From Microglena sp. YARC (lineage: Eukaryota > Chlorophyta > Chlorophyceae > Chlamydomonadales > Chlamydomonadaceae), in contig CM039462.1 in assembly GCA_022414725.1 (NCBI GenBank), forward strand, positions 80,169,044 to 80,233,043: a stretch of DNA of 64,000 bases, read 5' to 3'. Of this stretch, positions 20,401-34,200 are shown piece by piece. The translations under genes and the position numbers were made by a program. The first letter of the stretch is position 1; the number at the start of each line of letters is the position of its first letter. Below the pieces are notes generated by a model. That model saw nothing but the letters and a program-made list of their open reading frames with translations. It had not been told where the DNA came from and searched no databases.

Positions 20401-23400
20401 TATATGCTGGTCATGAGAGCGGCAACTGAAGTGATGCTGGTGTGTATGCTCTTTGTTGTGTTCAGTAGGCCAAGAGTTTTCAGGGTGTGTTTTGTTAGTG
20501 CCCACACTTTTTGCATGATATGCGGTCATGAAGGGCAACTGAATGTTGCTCATACTGTGTTGGGTCAGTAGCAGTAGGCGTGTGGATATTGTGTTTCCAC
20601 CACTTACCTATGACAGTAGTAGGCAGTGTGTGTGCTTTCAAGGTTTTGTTGAATTGATTGCCAAAATGCACACTCTGAGTGTGTTCAGTAGGCAGTGGTG
20701 TTGTTTAGCTGCCCACACACTGGGGCTCGCGCGGGCATAGAGGGCAGGCATGGAATATGATGACTCAAAATGTGTCCTAGGTGCTCTGTTGGTGTTAAGA
20801 TTGTAGGTGTGTGTTTTCTGCCCACACTAACCTTGGTCATAGCTGGATCCATGAGAGGCAAACTGAATTGTGAATGCTCAAAATTGCAGTAGGCACACTG
20901 CCCACACTACCTGAGGTGGGGCTGTCATGAGAGTCGCATACTGAATGTTGATGCTCATACTGTGGTTTTGGGTGCGTGAGTGGGCTGGGGCTCTTTGTTG
21001 TGTGTTCAGTGCTGGGCAAGATTGTGTTCTTTCTAGGTGTGTGTTTGTTAGCTGGAGGAGGTGGTCATCTTGCGCGGGGCTTATATGTGGTCATGAGAGG
21101 GCAACTGAATATTGCTCATGTTGGTTGGGTTTGGTGAGTGCTGGTTAAAGAAAGCTCTGTTTGTGTTCAAAATGTGTCAATAGGGGGTGGTCATCTGCGC
21201 GGGGTGGCTTGGTGGCTGGTCATGCTCTGTCTAATAGTTGTGTGTTTCAGTAGCAGTAGGGCAAGATACACTTCTTAACGTGTTTCAGGTGTGTGTTTGT
21301 TGGCTGCGCCACACTACCTGAGGGGTGGTCATCTTGCGCGGGAGGCTTGGTGCTGGTCATGAGAGGGCAACTGAATATGATGCTCAAAATGTGACAATAG
21401 GAATGCTCTGTTGTGTGTTCAGTAGCAGTAGGCAAGATGTGTTTCAGGTGTGTGTTTGTTAGCTGCCCACACTACCTGAGGGGTGGTCATCTGCGGGGGC
21501 TGGTTGCTGGTCATGAGAGGGGCTCTGAATATGATGCTCAAAATGTGTCAATAGGAATGCTCTGTTGTGTGTTCAGTAGCAGTAGGCAAGATGTGTTTCA
21601 GGTGTGTGTTTGTAGGCTGCCCACACTACCTGAGGGAGGTGGTCATCTGAGCTGGTTATATGCTGGTCATGAGAGGGCAACTGAATGTGATGCTCATAAA
21701 CTTGTGTTGGGTGGTGAGTGGCTGGTAGTAGGAAAGCTCTGTTGTGTGTTCAGTAGCAGTAGGCAAGATATGCTTTCAGGTGTGTGTTTGTTAGCTGCCC
21801 ACACTACCTGAGGGAGGTGGTCATCTGAGCTGGTTATATGCTGGTCATGAGAGGGCAACTGAATGTGATGCTCATACTGTGTTGGGTGGTGAGTGGCTGT
21901 AAGGAAAGCTCTGTTGTGTGTTCAGTAGCAGTAGGCAAGATGTGTTTCAGGTGTGTGTTTGTTAGCTGCCCACACTACCTGAGGGGTGGTCAGCTGCGCG
22001 GGGCTGGTGGTGTGTGTTTGGTTGCTGGTCATGAGAGGGCAACTGAATATGATGCTCAAAATGTGTGGCAATAGGAATGCTCTGTGTTGTGTGTTCAGTA
22101 GCAGTAGGGCCAAGATGTGTTTCAGGTGTGTGTTTGTTTGTTGCTGCCCACACTACCTGAGGGGTGGTCATCTGCGCGGGGGCTGTGCTGGTCATGAGAG
22201 AGGCAACTGAATATGATGCTCAAAATGTGTCAATAGGAATGCTCTGTTGTGTGTTCAGTAAGCAGGGCAGTAGGCAAGATGTGTTTTCAGGTGTGTGTTT
22301 GTTAGCTGCCCACACTACCTAAGGGTGGTTCATCTGCGCGGCTGGTTATATGCTGGTCATGAGAAGGCAACTGAATATGATGCTCAAAATGTGTAATAGG
22401 AATGGTCTGTTGTGTGTCAGCAGTAGGCAAGAATGTGTTTCAGGTGTGTGTTTTTGGTTGGCTGCCACATACCTGAGGGAGGTGGTCATCTGAGCTGGTT
22501 ATATGCTGTCATGATGAGCGCAAACCTGAAGGCAACTGTGATGCTCATACTGTGTTGGGTTGTAGTGGACAGTGGGAGTGCAAAGATGGTTAAGCTATGT
22601 GTGAAGACGCAAACTTCAGTAGCGAGTAGGCAAGATGCTTTCCAGGTGTTGTTTTTGTTAGCTGCCCACACTACCTGAGGGAGTGGTCATCTCGCTGGGG
22701 CTGGTTTATAGCTGGTTCATGAGAGGGCAACTGAATGTGATGCTCATACTGTGTTGGTGGTGAGTGGCTGTAAGGAAAGCTCTGTTGTGTGTTCAAGTAG
22801 CAGTAGGCAAGATGTGTTTCAGTGTGTGTTTTTGTTAGCTGCAGCACACTACTGAGGGGGTGGTCATGGTCTTGCGCGTGGTTGTGCTGGTCATGAGAGG
22901 GCAACTGAATGTGCCCACAAAATGGGGAGGTGGTCATGCTCTGTTTATGTGTTAAGTAGCAGTAGGCTGCAAGATGTGTTGGTGCCACTGTGTGTTGGCT
23001 GCCCACACTAGGGGTGTCATTCTGCGGGGCTGGTGAGAGGCAACTGAGGAACTGGAATATGCTCAAAATGTGACAAAGGAATGCTCTGTTGTGGTGGTCA
23101 GTAGGCAGTAGGCAAGATGTGTTTCAGTGTGTGTTTGTTAGCTGCCCACACTACCTGAGGGGTGGTCATCTGCGCTGGTTATATTGGTGGTGCTGGTCAT
23201 GAGAGGGCAACTGAAATATGATACTGCTTGCAAATGTGTCAATAGGAATGCTCTGTTGTGTGTTCAGTAGCAGTAGGCAAGATGTGTTTCAGGTGTGTGT
23301 TTGTTGGCTGCCCACACTACCTGAGGGGTGGTCATCTGCGCGGGGCTGGTGCTGGTCATGAGAGGGCAACTGAATATGATGCTCAAAATGTGACAATAGG

Positions 23401-26400
23401 AATGCTCTGTTGTGTGTTCAGTAGCAGTAGGCAAGATGTGTTTCAGGTGTGTGTTTGTTAGCTGCCCACACTACCTGAGGGGTGGTCATCTGCGCGGGGC
23501 TGGTGCTGGTCATGAGAGGGCAACTGAATATGATGCTCAAAATGTGTCAAATAGTCATAGGAATGCTGTATTGCTGTTGTGGTGTTCAAGTAGATGCAGT
23601 AGGCAGTAGATAATCTCTGTGTGTTTCAATCTATTATATATATATCTCTAGATGTGTTTCACACTTACGGTGTGTGTTAGTTGAGAGCGCAACTGAATGC
23701 TGGTTGGGGTGGATGGCTGTAAAGGGAAAGCCTGTGTTTTCACAGCAGTAGGGGAAAGATATGCAGTTGGTTTGTTACTGCCCACACTACCTGAGGGAGT
23801 ATCGCGCTGGTTATTATGGCATGAGAGGGCTGACTCATACTGTGTTGGGTGGTGAGTGGCGCGGGCTCGCGGGGCTGGTTCATAGAGGCGCAACTGAATA
23901 TGATGCTGGTCATGAATGCTCTGTTGTGTGGTTAGTAGGCAAGATTGTATGTCTGTGTTTGTTGCTGCCCAATATGATGCTCTGCGCGGGGCTGGTCTGT
24001 TCAAAATGTGAGCTCAATAGGAATGCTCTGTTGTGTGTGTTCAGTAGCAGTAGGCAAGATGGTTCAGGTGTGTGTTTGTTAGCTGGGCCCACACTACCGA
24101 AAAAGGGGGCGCGGGTCTGGTCAGACAGAGGCAACTGAATATGATGCTCAAAATGCGCTGGTGTTGGCTGTCAGGTGTTTTTGTTGGCTGCCCACACTGA
24201 GCGCGGGCTGGTGCTGTCAGGGGCCAACTGAATATGATGCTATAGGAATGCTCTGTTGTGTGTTCAAAAATGGCAAGAGTGTCAAGGGAGGTTCATCTTT
24301 GAGCTGTCAGTAGGGCACACTACCTGAGGGCATCTGCTGGTAGTAGTGCAGTGCCTGCAAGATACTTCATGTGTGGGTGCCCCACACTGAGGAGGTTCAT
24401 ATGCTGGTCATGAGAGGCGCAACTGAATGTGATGCTCATACTGTGTTGGGTGGTGAGTGAAGCTGTAGGAGAAGCTCTGTTGTGTGTTCATAGTAGGCAA
24501 TATGCTTTCAGGTGTGTGTGTTAGCTGCCCACACTACCTGAGGGAGGTGGTCATCTGAGCTGGTTATAAATATGCTGGTCATGAAGGGCAACTGAATGTT
24601 GATGCTTCATACCTGTGTTGGGTGGTGAAAAGATGTGTCAAATGGTGTGTGTTTGTTAGCTGCCCATGAGGGTGGGTCTCTGCCGCGGGGCTGTCATGAG
24701 AGGGCAACTTATGCTCAAATGTTCTGTTTGTGTTTAGCTGTGTTTCAAGAGGGGGTGGTCTTGCCGCGGGGCTGGTTGCCCTGGGTAGTGAGAGGGATCA
24801 AGCTGATAACCTGTGGTCATCTGCGCTGGTTATTATGCTGTCAGAGAGCGGCTTGGGGCTCAGTATATGTAACACTACCTGGATCTGCGCGGGGCTGCGT
24901 GCTGGTCAAGTGAATATGATGCTCAAAATAGTCAATAAGCTCTGTGTGTGTTCAGTAGCAAAGGTGTGTGGTTTCAGGTGTGTGTTTGTTAGCTGGCCCC
25001 ACCACTACCTGAGATGTTAGGGCCACCAACTAGACTGGGCATCTGGTGGTGCTGGTCATGAGAGGGCAACTGAATATGATGCTCTAAATGTGTCAATAGG
25101 AATGCTCTGTTTGTGTGTTCAAGTAGCAGTGGCAAGATGTGTTTCAGGTGTGGTTTTGTTGGCTGCCCACACTACCTGAGGGGTGGTCATCTGCGCGGGG
25201 CTGGTGCTGGTCATGAGAGGGGCAACTGAATATGATGCTCAAAGTGTGTCAATAGGAATGCTCTGTTTGTGTGTTCAGTAGCAGTAGGCAAGATGTGTTT
25301 TAGGTGTGTGTTTGTTTAGCTGTACCTGAGGGGTGGTCATCTGGCGCGGCTGGTGCTGGTCATGAGAGGGCAACTGAATATGATGCTCAAAATGTGTCAA
25401 TAGGAATGCTCTGTTGTGTTTAGTAGCAGTAGGCAAGATTGTTTTTCAGGTGTGTGTTTGTTGGCTGCCCAACTACTGAGGGGTGGTCATCTGCGCGGGG
25501 CTGGTGCTGGTCATGAGAGGGCAAAATGAATAATGATGCTCAAAAGTGTGGTCCAATTAGGAATGCTCTGTTGTGTGTTCAGTAGCAGTAGGCAAGATGT
25601 GTTTCAGGTGTGTGTTTGTTGGCTGCCCACACTACCTGAGGGAGGTGGTCATCTGAGCTGGTTAATGGCTGGTCATGAGAGCGGCAACTGAATGTGATGC
25701 TCATACTGTGTTGGGTGTGAGTGACAGTAGGAAAGCTCTGTTGTGTGTTCAAACCAAAGTAGCAGTAGGCAAGATATGCTTTCAGGTGTGTGTTTGTTAG
25801 CTGCCCACACTACCTGAGGGAGGTGGTCATCTGAGCTGGTTATATGCTGGTCATGAGAGCGCAACTGAATGTGATACTCATACTGTGTTGGGTGATGAGT
25901 GGCTGTAAGGAAGCTCTGTTGTGTGTTCAGTAGCAGTAGGCAAAGATATGCTTTCAGTGTGTGTTTGTTAGCTGCCAACACTACCTGAGAGGGAGGTGGT
26001 CATCGCGCTGGTTATATGCTGGTCATGAGAGCGGTCAACTGAATGTGATGCTCATACTGTGTTGGGTGTTGAGTGGCTGTAAGGAAAGCTCTGTTGTGTT
26101 GTTTCAGTAGCAGTAGGCCAAATGTGTTTCAGGTGTGTGTTTGGTTAGCTGCCCACACTACCTGAGGGGTGGTCATCTGCGCGGGGCTTTATATTGCTGG
26201 TCATGAGAGGGGCAACTGAATATTGATGCTCAAACTGTGTCAATGAGGAATGCTCGTGTGTGTTAAGTAGCAGTAAGGCAAGAGCCTGTGTTCGAGTAGC
26301 AGGTGGCAAGATAATGTGTTTCAAGGTGTTGTGATTGTTAGCTGCCCACACTACTGCACCTGGGGTGGTCATCTGCGCGGGGGATGTATCTGGTGCTTTG

Positions 26401-29400
26401 GTCATAGAGAGGGCAACTGAATATGATGCTCAAAATGTGTCAATAGGAATGCTCTTTGTGCGGAGTGAGAGTTCAGCAGTAGCAAATAGGCATCAGTGTG
26501 TTTGTTGGCTGCCCAGGTGTGGTTTGTTGGCTGCCCAACACTACCTGAGGGAGGTGTGTCAGCTGCGCGGCTGGTGCTGGTCAGCTGGTTAGAGGGCAAG
26601 ATGTCATGAGAGTATGAATGCTCAAAATTGCAATAGGAAGCTCTGTCTGTAGTGGTTTCAGTGCAGTGGCAAAATGTACTCAATACTGTTTAGGGGTGTT
26701 GTTAGACAGTAGGAAAGCTCTGTTGTGTGTTCGTACACTACCATGAGGAGTGGTTCATCTGCCCGGCTGGTCTATCATGGAGAGAGCAACTGAATATGGC
26801 TTTCGGTTTGTGTTGTTAAATGCCCACACTGTCAATAGGAGGGAGGTGGTCATCTTAGGTTGTTTCTGGTAGGCAAAATATATCTGTGTTTCAGGGTGTG
26901 TTGTTGAGCTGCCCAACTACCTGATGGGGTGTGTCATCTCGCGGGGCTGGTGCTGTCATACTTGGTTGAGCAACTGAATGATGTGCTCAAAATGTAAGGA
27001 AAAGCTCTGTTAAGGAAATGCTCTTTGTTCAGTAGCAGTTACAGTATCATAGCAAGCTGTGTTTCAGTGGTGTTTGTTAGCTGCCCAAACACTACCTGAG
27101 GAGGGGTGGTTCAATCTGCGCGGGGCTGGTGCTGTCATGAAGAGCACTAATAGATGCTAAAATGAAGTACAATGAGAATGCTCTGTGTATGGTTACACAC
27201 TACTGAGGGAGGCAAGATGTAGTTTCAGTTTTGTTGTTAGCTGCCCACACTACCTGAGGAGTGCCAATCTTGCGCGGGGGGTTTTATGCGGTGCTCTGTC
27301 ATGAGGAAGGCAAACTGAATGTGATGCTCAAAATGTGATCATAGGAAGCTCTGTTGTGTATAGTTCAGTAGCAGTAGGCAAAGGATGTGTTTCAGTGTGT
27401 GTTGATGTTTAGCTGACCCCACACTACCATGCCGTCATCGCGCGGGGCTGGTGTGGTCATGAGCAGATGTTCTGTTGTGTGTTCAGTAGCAGTAGCAAGA
27501 TGTGTTCAGGTGTGTGTTTGTTGGCGCCCACACTACCTGAGGGGTGGTTCATCTGCGCGGGGCTGGGCTGGTTCATGATCGAGGGCACTGAAATATGATT
27601 CTCAAAATGTGTCATTATTCAATAGGAATGCTCTGTTTGTGTTGTTCAGTAGCAGTAGGCAAAGATGTGTTTCAGGTGTGTGTTTGTTAGTGCCCACACT
27701 TACCTGCAGTTGGTCATCTACGCGCTGGGCTGTGCTGCCGTACATAGAGAGAGAGCCAACTGAATCATGATTGCTCAAAATGTTGTCAATAGGAAATGCT
27801 CTGTTGTGTGTTCAGTAGCAGTAGGCAAGGTGTTTCAGGTGTGTAGTTTGTTGGCTGCCCACACTACCTGAGGGGTGGTCATCTGCGCGGGCTGGTGCTG
27901 GTCATGAGAGGCAACTGAATATGATGCTCAAATGTGTCAATAGAATGCTCTGTTGTGTGTTAAGTAGCATAGGCAATGTGTTTCAGGTGAATGTGTGTTG
28001 TTGGCTTGGTCCCACACTACCTGAGGGAGGAGATGGTCATCTGAGCTGGTTATATGGCTGGTCATGAGAGGCGCAACTGAATGTGATGCTAACATACTGT
28101 GTTTTTGGGTGGTGAGTGACAGTAGGAAACTCTGTTGTGAGTGTTCAGTAGCAGTAGGTCAAAAGATATGCTTTCAGGTGTGTGTTTTGTTAGCTGCCCA
28201 CAGACTACCTGAGGAGGTGGTATCTGAGCTGGTTATATGCTGGTGCATGAGAGGGCAACTGAATTGTGATGCTCATACTGTTTGTTGGGTGGTGAATGGC
28301 TGTAAGGAAAGCTCTGTTGTGTGTTAGGAGTAGCAGGAGGCAAGATGTTGTTTCAGTGTGTGTGTTAGGCCCCAACTACCTGGAGGGTTGTAATCACTGC
28401 CGGGGCTGGTCTGGGGTCATCCCGAAAGAGTAGCAAACAAATTATATGCTCAAAAATGTGTTCAATAGAGCAAATGCTCTGTTGGAGTTGGTAAATTAGG
28501 GAGTATAATAGCAGTAGGCACAAGATGTTCAGTGTGATGTTGTTGGACTGCCCACACTAACCTGAGAGTGGGTTGACAATTCTGCGCGGGCTGGTTGTCG
28601 TATGATGAGCAACATATACTGAAATATTGTAATCTCATATAATGTGCATATAGGAAATGCCTCTGAGGGGCGGGCAGAGGGTCGTGTTTGTTCGAGAGTA
28701 GCAGTAAGGTAGAACAATCATGTTGAATTCATAGGTATGTTTTCAGTGACAGCAAACTGACCGTGTTATTGTTGGGGCGTTCAATGTGCGCGCGTCTGCT
28801 TGAGGGGTAAGGTCTGATTGAAGAGTGGCACGAATATATGCTCAAAATGTTTCACCATAGGAAGTGCTCGCTGTTGTGTGTTCGGATGAGCAGTAGCAAG
28901 GATGTCGTTTCAGTGTGGTTTGTGACTGCCCACACTACCTGAGGGTGGTCATCTGCGCGGGGCTGGTGCTGCGTTCATGGAGGGCAACTGAATATGATGC
29001 TCAAAATGTTCAAAAGAATGCTCTGTTGTGTGTTTCAGTAGCAGTAAGGCAAGATGTGTTTCAGGTGTGTGTTTTTGGCTGCCCACAGCTACCTGGAGGG
29101 TGGTCATCGCGCGGGCTGGTGCTGGTCATGAAGGCAACTGAATAGATGCCAAAAATGTGTCAATTAGGAATGCTCTGTTGTGTTGGTCAGTAGCAGTAGG
29201 CAAGATGTGTTTCAGGTGATGTGTTTGTTGGCTTGCCCACATACCTTGGAGGAGGTGTCATCATGAGCTGGTTATATGCTGGTCATGAGAGCGCAAAACT
29301 GAATGTGATGCTATACTGTGTTGGGTGGTGAGTGACAGTAGAAAGCTCTGTTTGTGTGTTCAGTAGCAGTAGGCAAGATAATGCTTTCAGGTGTGTGTTT

Positions 29401-30245
29401 GTTAGCTGCCCACACTACCTGAGGAGGTGGTCATCTGAGTGGTTATATCTGGTCATGAGAGGGCAAACTGAATGTGGATGCTTCATACTGTGTTGGGTTG
29501 GTGAGTGGCTGTAAGGAAAGCTCTGTTGTGAGTTCAGTAGCAGTAGGCCAAGATATGCTTTCAGGTGTGTGTTTGTTAGCTGCCCACACTACCTGAGGGA
29601 GGTGGTATCTGGCGCTGGTTAATATGCTGTCATGAGAGGGCACTGAATTGTGATGCTCATACTGTGTTGGTTGGTGAGTGGCTGTAAGGAAAGCCTGTTG
29701 TGTGTTCAGTAGCAGTAGGCAAGATGTGTTTCAGGTGTGTGTTTGTTAGCTGCCACACTACCTGAGGGTGGTCGATCTGCGCGGGGCTGGTTGCTTGGTC
29801 ATGAGAGGGCAACTAATATGATGGCTCAAATGTGTCAATGGAATGCCTCTGTTGGTGTTAAGATAGCAGTAGGCAAGATGTGTTTCAGGTGTGTGTTGTT
29901 GGCTGCCCAACCACTACCTGAGGGGTGCGTCATCTGCGCGGGCTGGTGCTGGTCATGAGAGGGCAAGCTGAAAGATGCTCAAATGTGTCAATAGGAATTG
30001 CTCTGTGTGTGTTCAGTAGCAGTAGGGGCAAGATGTGTTTCAGGTGTGTGTTTGTTGGCTGACCACACTACCTGAGGGAGCGTGGTCATCTTGAGCTCGG
30101 TTATATTGCTGGTCATTGAGAAGCGCAAACTGAATGTCGATGCTCATTACTGTGTGGGGGTGAATGACAGTGGAAAGCTCTGTTGTGTGTTCAGTAGCAG
30201 TAAGGCAGATTATGCTTTCAGGTGTGTGTTTGAGCTGGCCCACAG
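17450..30245 (+). repeat. Donor-side array of gene 1 exon d: 12.8 kb, roughly 80 copies of an exon fragment
   Basis: Each unit repeats the last about 100 bases of exon d (gttagctgcccacactacct, gaggtggtcatctg, gctggtcatgagag, caactgaatgtgatgctcat, actgtgttgggtg) with gtgagtg and about 50 bases of intron ending gatgtgtttcag. In the best copies the exon part still encodes FVSCPHYLREVV-type peptide. Two subtypes exist. One of about 172 bp keeps tgggtg/gtgagt. The other, about 154 bp, has lost the donor (ctcaaaatgtgtcaatagg). From about 20.4 kb many units show scattered indels. The array runs into the assembly gap, so its true length is unknown. Confidence 0.93.
18476..18692 (+). mobile_element. 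Family B element copy 3
   Basis: Inserted in a unit of the exon d array between gcaagatgtg and tcaggtgtgtg, which are contiguous in neighbouring units. This gives an almost exact empty site. It carries the ggcggagcccc hairpin and the gatgaagcccgacacgtcag and gtaactaactcgcttcc blocks, and ends acgctgcatcgaagt. Confidence 0.85.
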
Positions 30246-31245
30246 NNNNNNNNNNNNNNNNNNNNNNNNNNNNNNNNNNNNNNNNNNNNNNNNNNNNNNN
30301 NNNNNNNNNNNNNNNNNNNNNNNNNNNNNNNNNNNNNNNNNNNNNNNNNNNNNNNNNNNNNNNNNNNNNNNNNNNNNNNNNNNNNNNNNNNNNNNNNNNN
30401 NNNNNNNNNNNNNNNNNNNNNNNNNNNNNNNNNNNNNNNNNNNNNNNNNNNNNNNNNNNNNNNNNNNNNNNNNNNNNNNNNNNNNNNNNNNNNNNNNNNN
30501 NNNNNNNNNNNNNNNNNNNNNNNNNNNNNNNNNNNNNNNNNNNNNNNNNNNNNNNNNNNNNNNNNNNNNNNNNNNNNNNNNNNNNNNNNNNNNNNNNNNN
30601 NNNNNNNNNNNNNNNNNNNNNNNNNNNNNNNNNNNNNNNNNNNNNNNNNNNNNNNNNNNNNNNNNNNNNNNNNNNNNNNNNNNNNNNNNNNNNNNNNNNN
30701 NNNNNNNNNNNNNNNNNNNNNNNNNNNNNNNNNNNNNNNNNNNNNNNNNNNNNNNNNNNNNNNNNNNNNNNNNNNNNNNNNNNNNNNNNNNNNNNNNNNN
30801 NNNNNNNNNNNNNNNNNNNNNNNNNNNNNNNNNNNNNNNNNNNNNNNNNNNNNNNNNNNNNNNNNNNNNNNNNNNNNNNNNNNNNNNNNNNNNNNNNNNN
30901 NNNNNNNNNNNNNNNNNNNNNNNNNNNNNNNNNNNNNNNNNNNNNNNNNNNNNNNNNNNNNNNNNNNNNNNNNNNNNNNNNNNNNNNNNNNNNNNNNNNN
31001 NNNNNNNNNNNNNNNNNNNNNNNNNNNNNNNNNNNNNNNNNNNNNNNNNNNNNNNNNNNNNNNNNNNNNNNNNNNNNNNNNNNNNNNNNNNNNNNNNNNN
31101 NNNNNNNNNNNNNNNNNNNNNNNNNNNNNNNNNNNNNNNNNNNNNNNNNNNNNNNNNNNNNNNNNNNNNNNNNNNNNNNNNNNNNNNNNNNNNNNNNNNN
31201 NNNNNNNNNNNNNNNNNNNNNNNNNNNNNNNNNNNNNNNNNNNNN
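30246..31245. other. Assembly gap, exactly 1000 N
   Basis: A round-number gap placed where two different tandem arrays meet. The real distance, and any exons inside (for example the last exon of gene 1 or the first of gene 2), are unknown. Confidence 0.99.
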
Positions 31246-34200
31246 CTACAGCACTCATTTGTTTACTCGAGTACCATAGTCTACTCCGCATCCTTTCTTC
31301 ATGCTATGATCCAATTCCATGCGAACTGATTTATTCACATCCCCACCCTACCACACCCTCATTTTTAGTTTTACATATCTTATACCCAAGGAGCAATTTT
31401 CTTCAATTGTATCCACATCAACACTTTCCTTTTACTGCTCAGCGACTTTTTTGTTCTATTGTGTCACCATTTATACAATAGCAACCTGAATTCTTCACTC
31501 ATGTATATCCCACTTCTTATTTACCTACTCAGACACCTTGTTCTTGTTTATGTATACACCGCATTCCTCCGAGTCTTCTTCATGCCTATATACATCCATC
31601 CATCCATTCACTTTATTTACCTACTAAGCACTTATTTTACTTATATCCAATGACCATCCAAATCCAACAATGCCATTATGCCCACCTCATTTGGACGCAC
31701 TTTCTTCATGATAAAACCACTTTATTCTTAACCTACAGTATCTGGCAGCTTCTGAATCTTGTTATTATAGTTTATTTATGCACTATCTTACCTGTAATAC
31801 CACTCTCTGGTCATTTTCACCCCTAATCAAAAAGCCGACCCATTTTGCGTTATGTTATATTCTGCACTTGTCTCAATTCCATTATACATATCACACCATT
31901 CATCATGGTCCAATATGGGTTTCCAGAGTCTAATTGGGTATCCACTACCTCATCTTATTTACCTAACATCACCATACGCACCACTTTGCTTATATTGTAA
32001 GCACTTTGTTTATGTTAGCACTTTCTTTCATGTAGATACAGCTTTATTTACCTACAGCACTTTGTTTCTGATAGTTAGTACTTTATTACTATTCATGCAC
32101 TTTTCTCATGTATACCTGTTTGTTTATATATAGCATTCTTCATGCGAACTTCTTTATGTATAGATTCATCTACACTTATTTACCTACAGCACTTTGTTTA
32201 TGTATACATCCATATAGCGACTTTCTTCATGTAATACCTATACCTTTATTTACCTCAAGCACTTTGTTAATGTATAGCATTTCTTCATGCACTTTATTTA
32301 CTCAGGACTTTGTTTATGTATAGGTCATGTGTACACTTTATTTACCTACAGCATTTTGTTTATGTATATGCACTTTTCTTCATGTATACACTTTATTTAG
32401 CCTACAGCACTTTGTTTATGTATTAGCACTTTCTTAATGAGTATGTATACACTTTATTTACCTACAGCACTTTGTTTATGTATAGCAACTTTCTTCATGT
32501 ATACACTCCCACTTTTATTTTACCTACAGCACTTTGGTTTATGTCATATTACCATCCAATATTTCTTAGCAACTTTCTTCATGTATACCATATACACTTT
32601 CATTTTACAGCACTCCCATCTGTGTTTTATTATAGCACTTTCTTCATGTATACACTATTAATTTACCTACAGCACTTTGTTATGTTAGCACCAATTCTTC
32701 ATGTATACACTTTATTTACCTACAGCAAACATAGCACTTTTTCATGTATAACTTATTTACCTACAGGTTTATGTATAGTCTTCATGTACACTTTATTTAC
32801 CTACAGCACTTTGTTTATGTATAGCACTTTCTTCATGTATACACTTCCCTACATTTTATGTATAGACTTTCCTTTCTGTATACCAATTTTATCTATGTAT
32901 AACCATAAACTTTTACCTAGCAGACTTTCTTCATGTTTACTTTGTATAGCACTTTCTTCACATGTATAACTTTATTTACCTACAGTCACTTTGTTTTATG
33001 TATATCACTTTTTCATGTATAACACTTTATTTACCTACAGCACTTTGTTTATGTATAGCACTTTCTTCATGTATCACTTTATTTACCTACAGCACTTTTG
33101 TTTATGTATAGCACTTTCTTCATGTTCACTTTATTTACCTACAGCACTTTGTTTATGTATAGCACTTTCTTCATGTATACACTTTATTTACCTACAGCAC
33201 TTTGTTTATGTATACACTTTCTTCATGTATACACTTTATTTACCTACAGCACTTTGTTTATGTATAGCACTTTCTTCATGTATACACTTTATTTACCTAC
33301 AGCACTTTGTTTATGTATAGCTTTTCTTCATGTATACACTTTATTTACCTACAGCACTTTGTTTTTATGTATAGCACTTTCTTCATGTATAACTTTATTT
33401 ACCTACAGCACTGTTTATGTATAGCATTTCTTCATATACACACTTTATTTACCTACAGCACTTTGTTTATGTATATCGACTTTCTTCATGTATACACTTT
33501 ATTTACCTACAGCATTTTGTTTATGTATAGCACTTTCTTCATGTATATACACTTTTTATTTACCTACAGCACTTTGTTTATGTATAGCACTTTCTTCATG
33601 TATATCCACTTTATTTACCTACAGCACTTTGTTTATGTATAGCACTTTCTTCATGTATACACTTTATTTACCTACAGCACTTTGTTTATGTATAGCCATT
33701 TGTACACTTTATTTACCTACAGCACTTTGTTTATGTATAGCACTTTCTTCATGTATACACTTTATTTACCTACAGCACTTTTGTTTATGTATAGCACTCT
33801 TTTTTTACAGCATGTTTATTTTACCTACATCACTTTGCTTTATGTATCAGCACTTCTTCATGTATACACTTTATTTACTTAGCACATTTGTTTATGTATA
33901 GCACCTTTCTTCATGTATACACTTTACCTCTTACCTACAGCACTTTGTTTTATGTATAGCACTTAAGCACTTTCTTCATTATACACTTTATTTTTACAGC
34001 ATGTATAACACATTTCTTATTTACCTACAGCACTTTGTTTATGTATAGCACTTTCTTCATGTATACCACTTTATTTACCTACAGCACTTTGTTATGTTAT
34101 AGCACTTTTTCATGTAATACACTTTATTTACCTACAGCTTATGTATACAGCACTTTCTTCATGTATACCACTTTATTTACCTACAGCACTTTGTTTTATG

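Noticed and set aside
30082..31329. Open frames of 350-415 codons crossing the N run
   Set aside because: The apparent openness comes only from unknown bases in the assembly gap.
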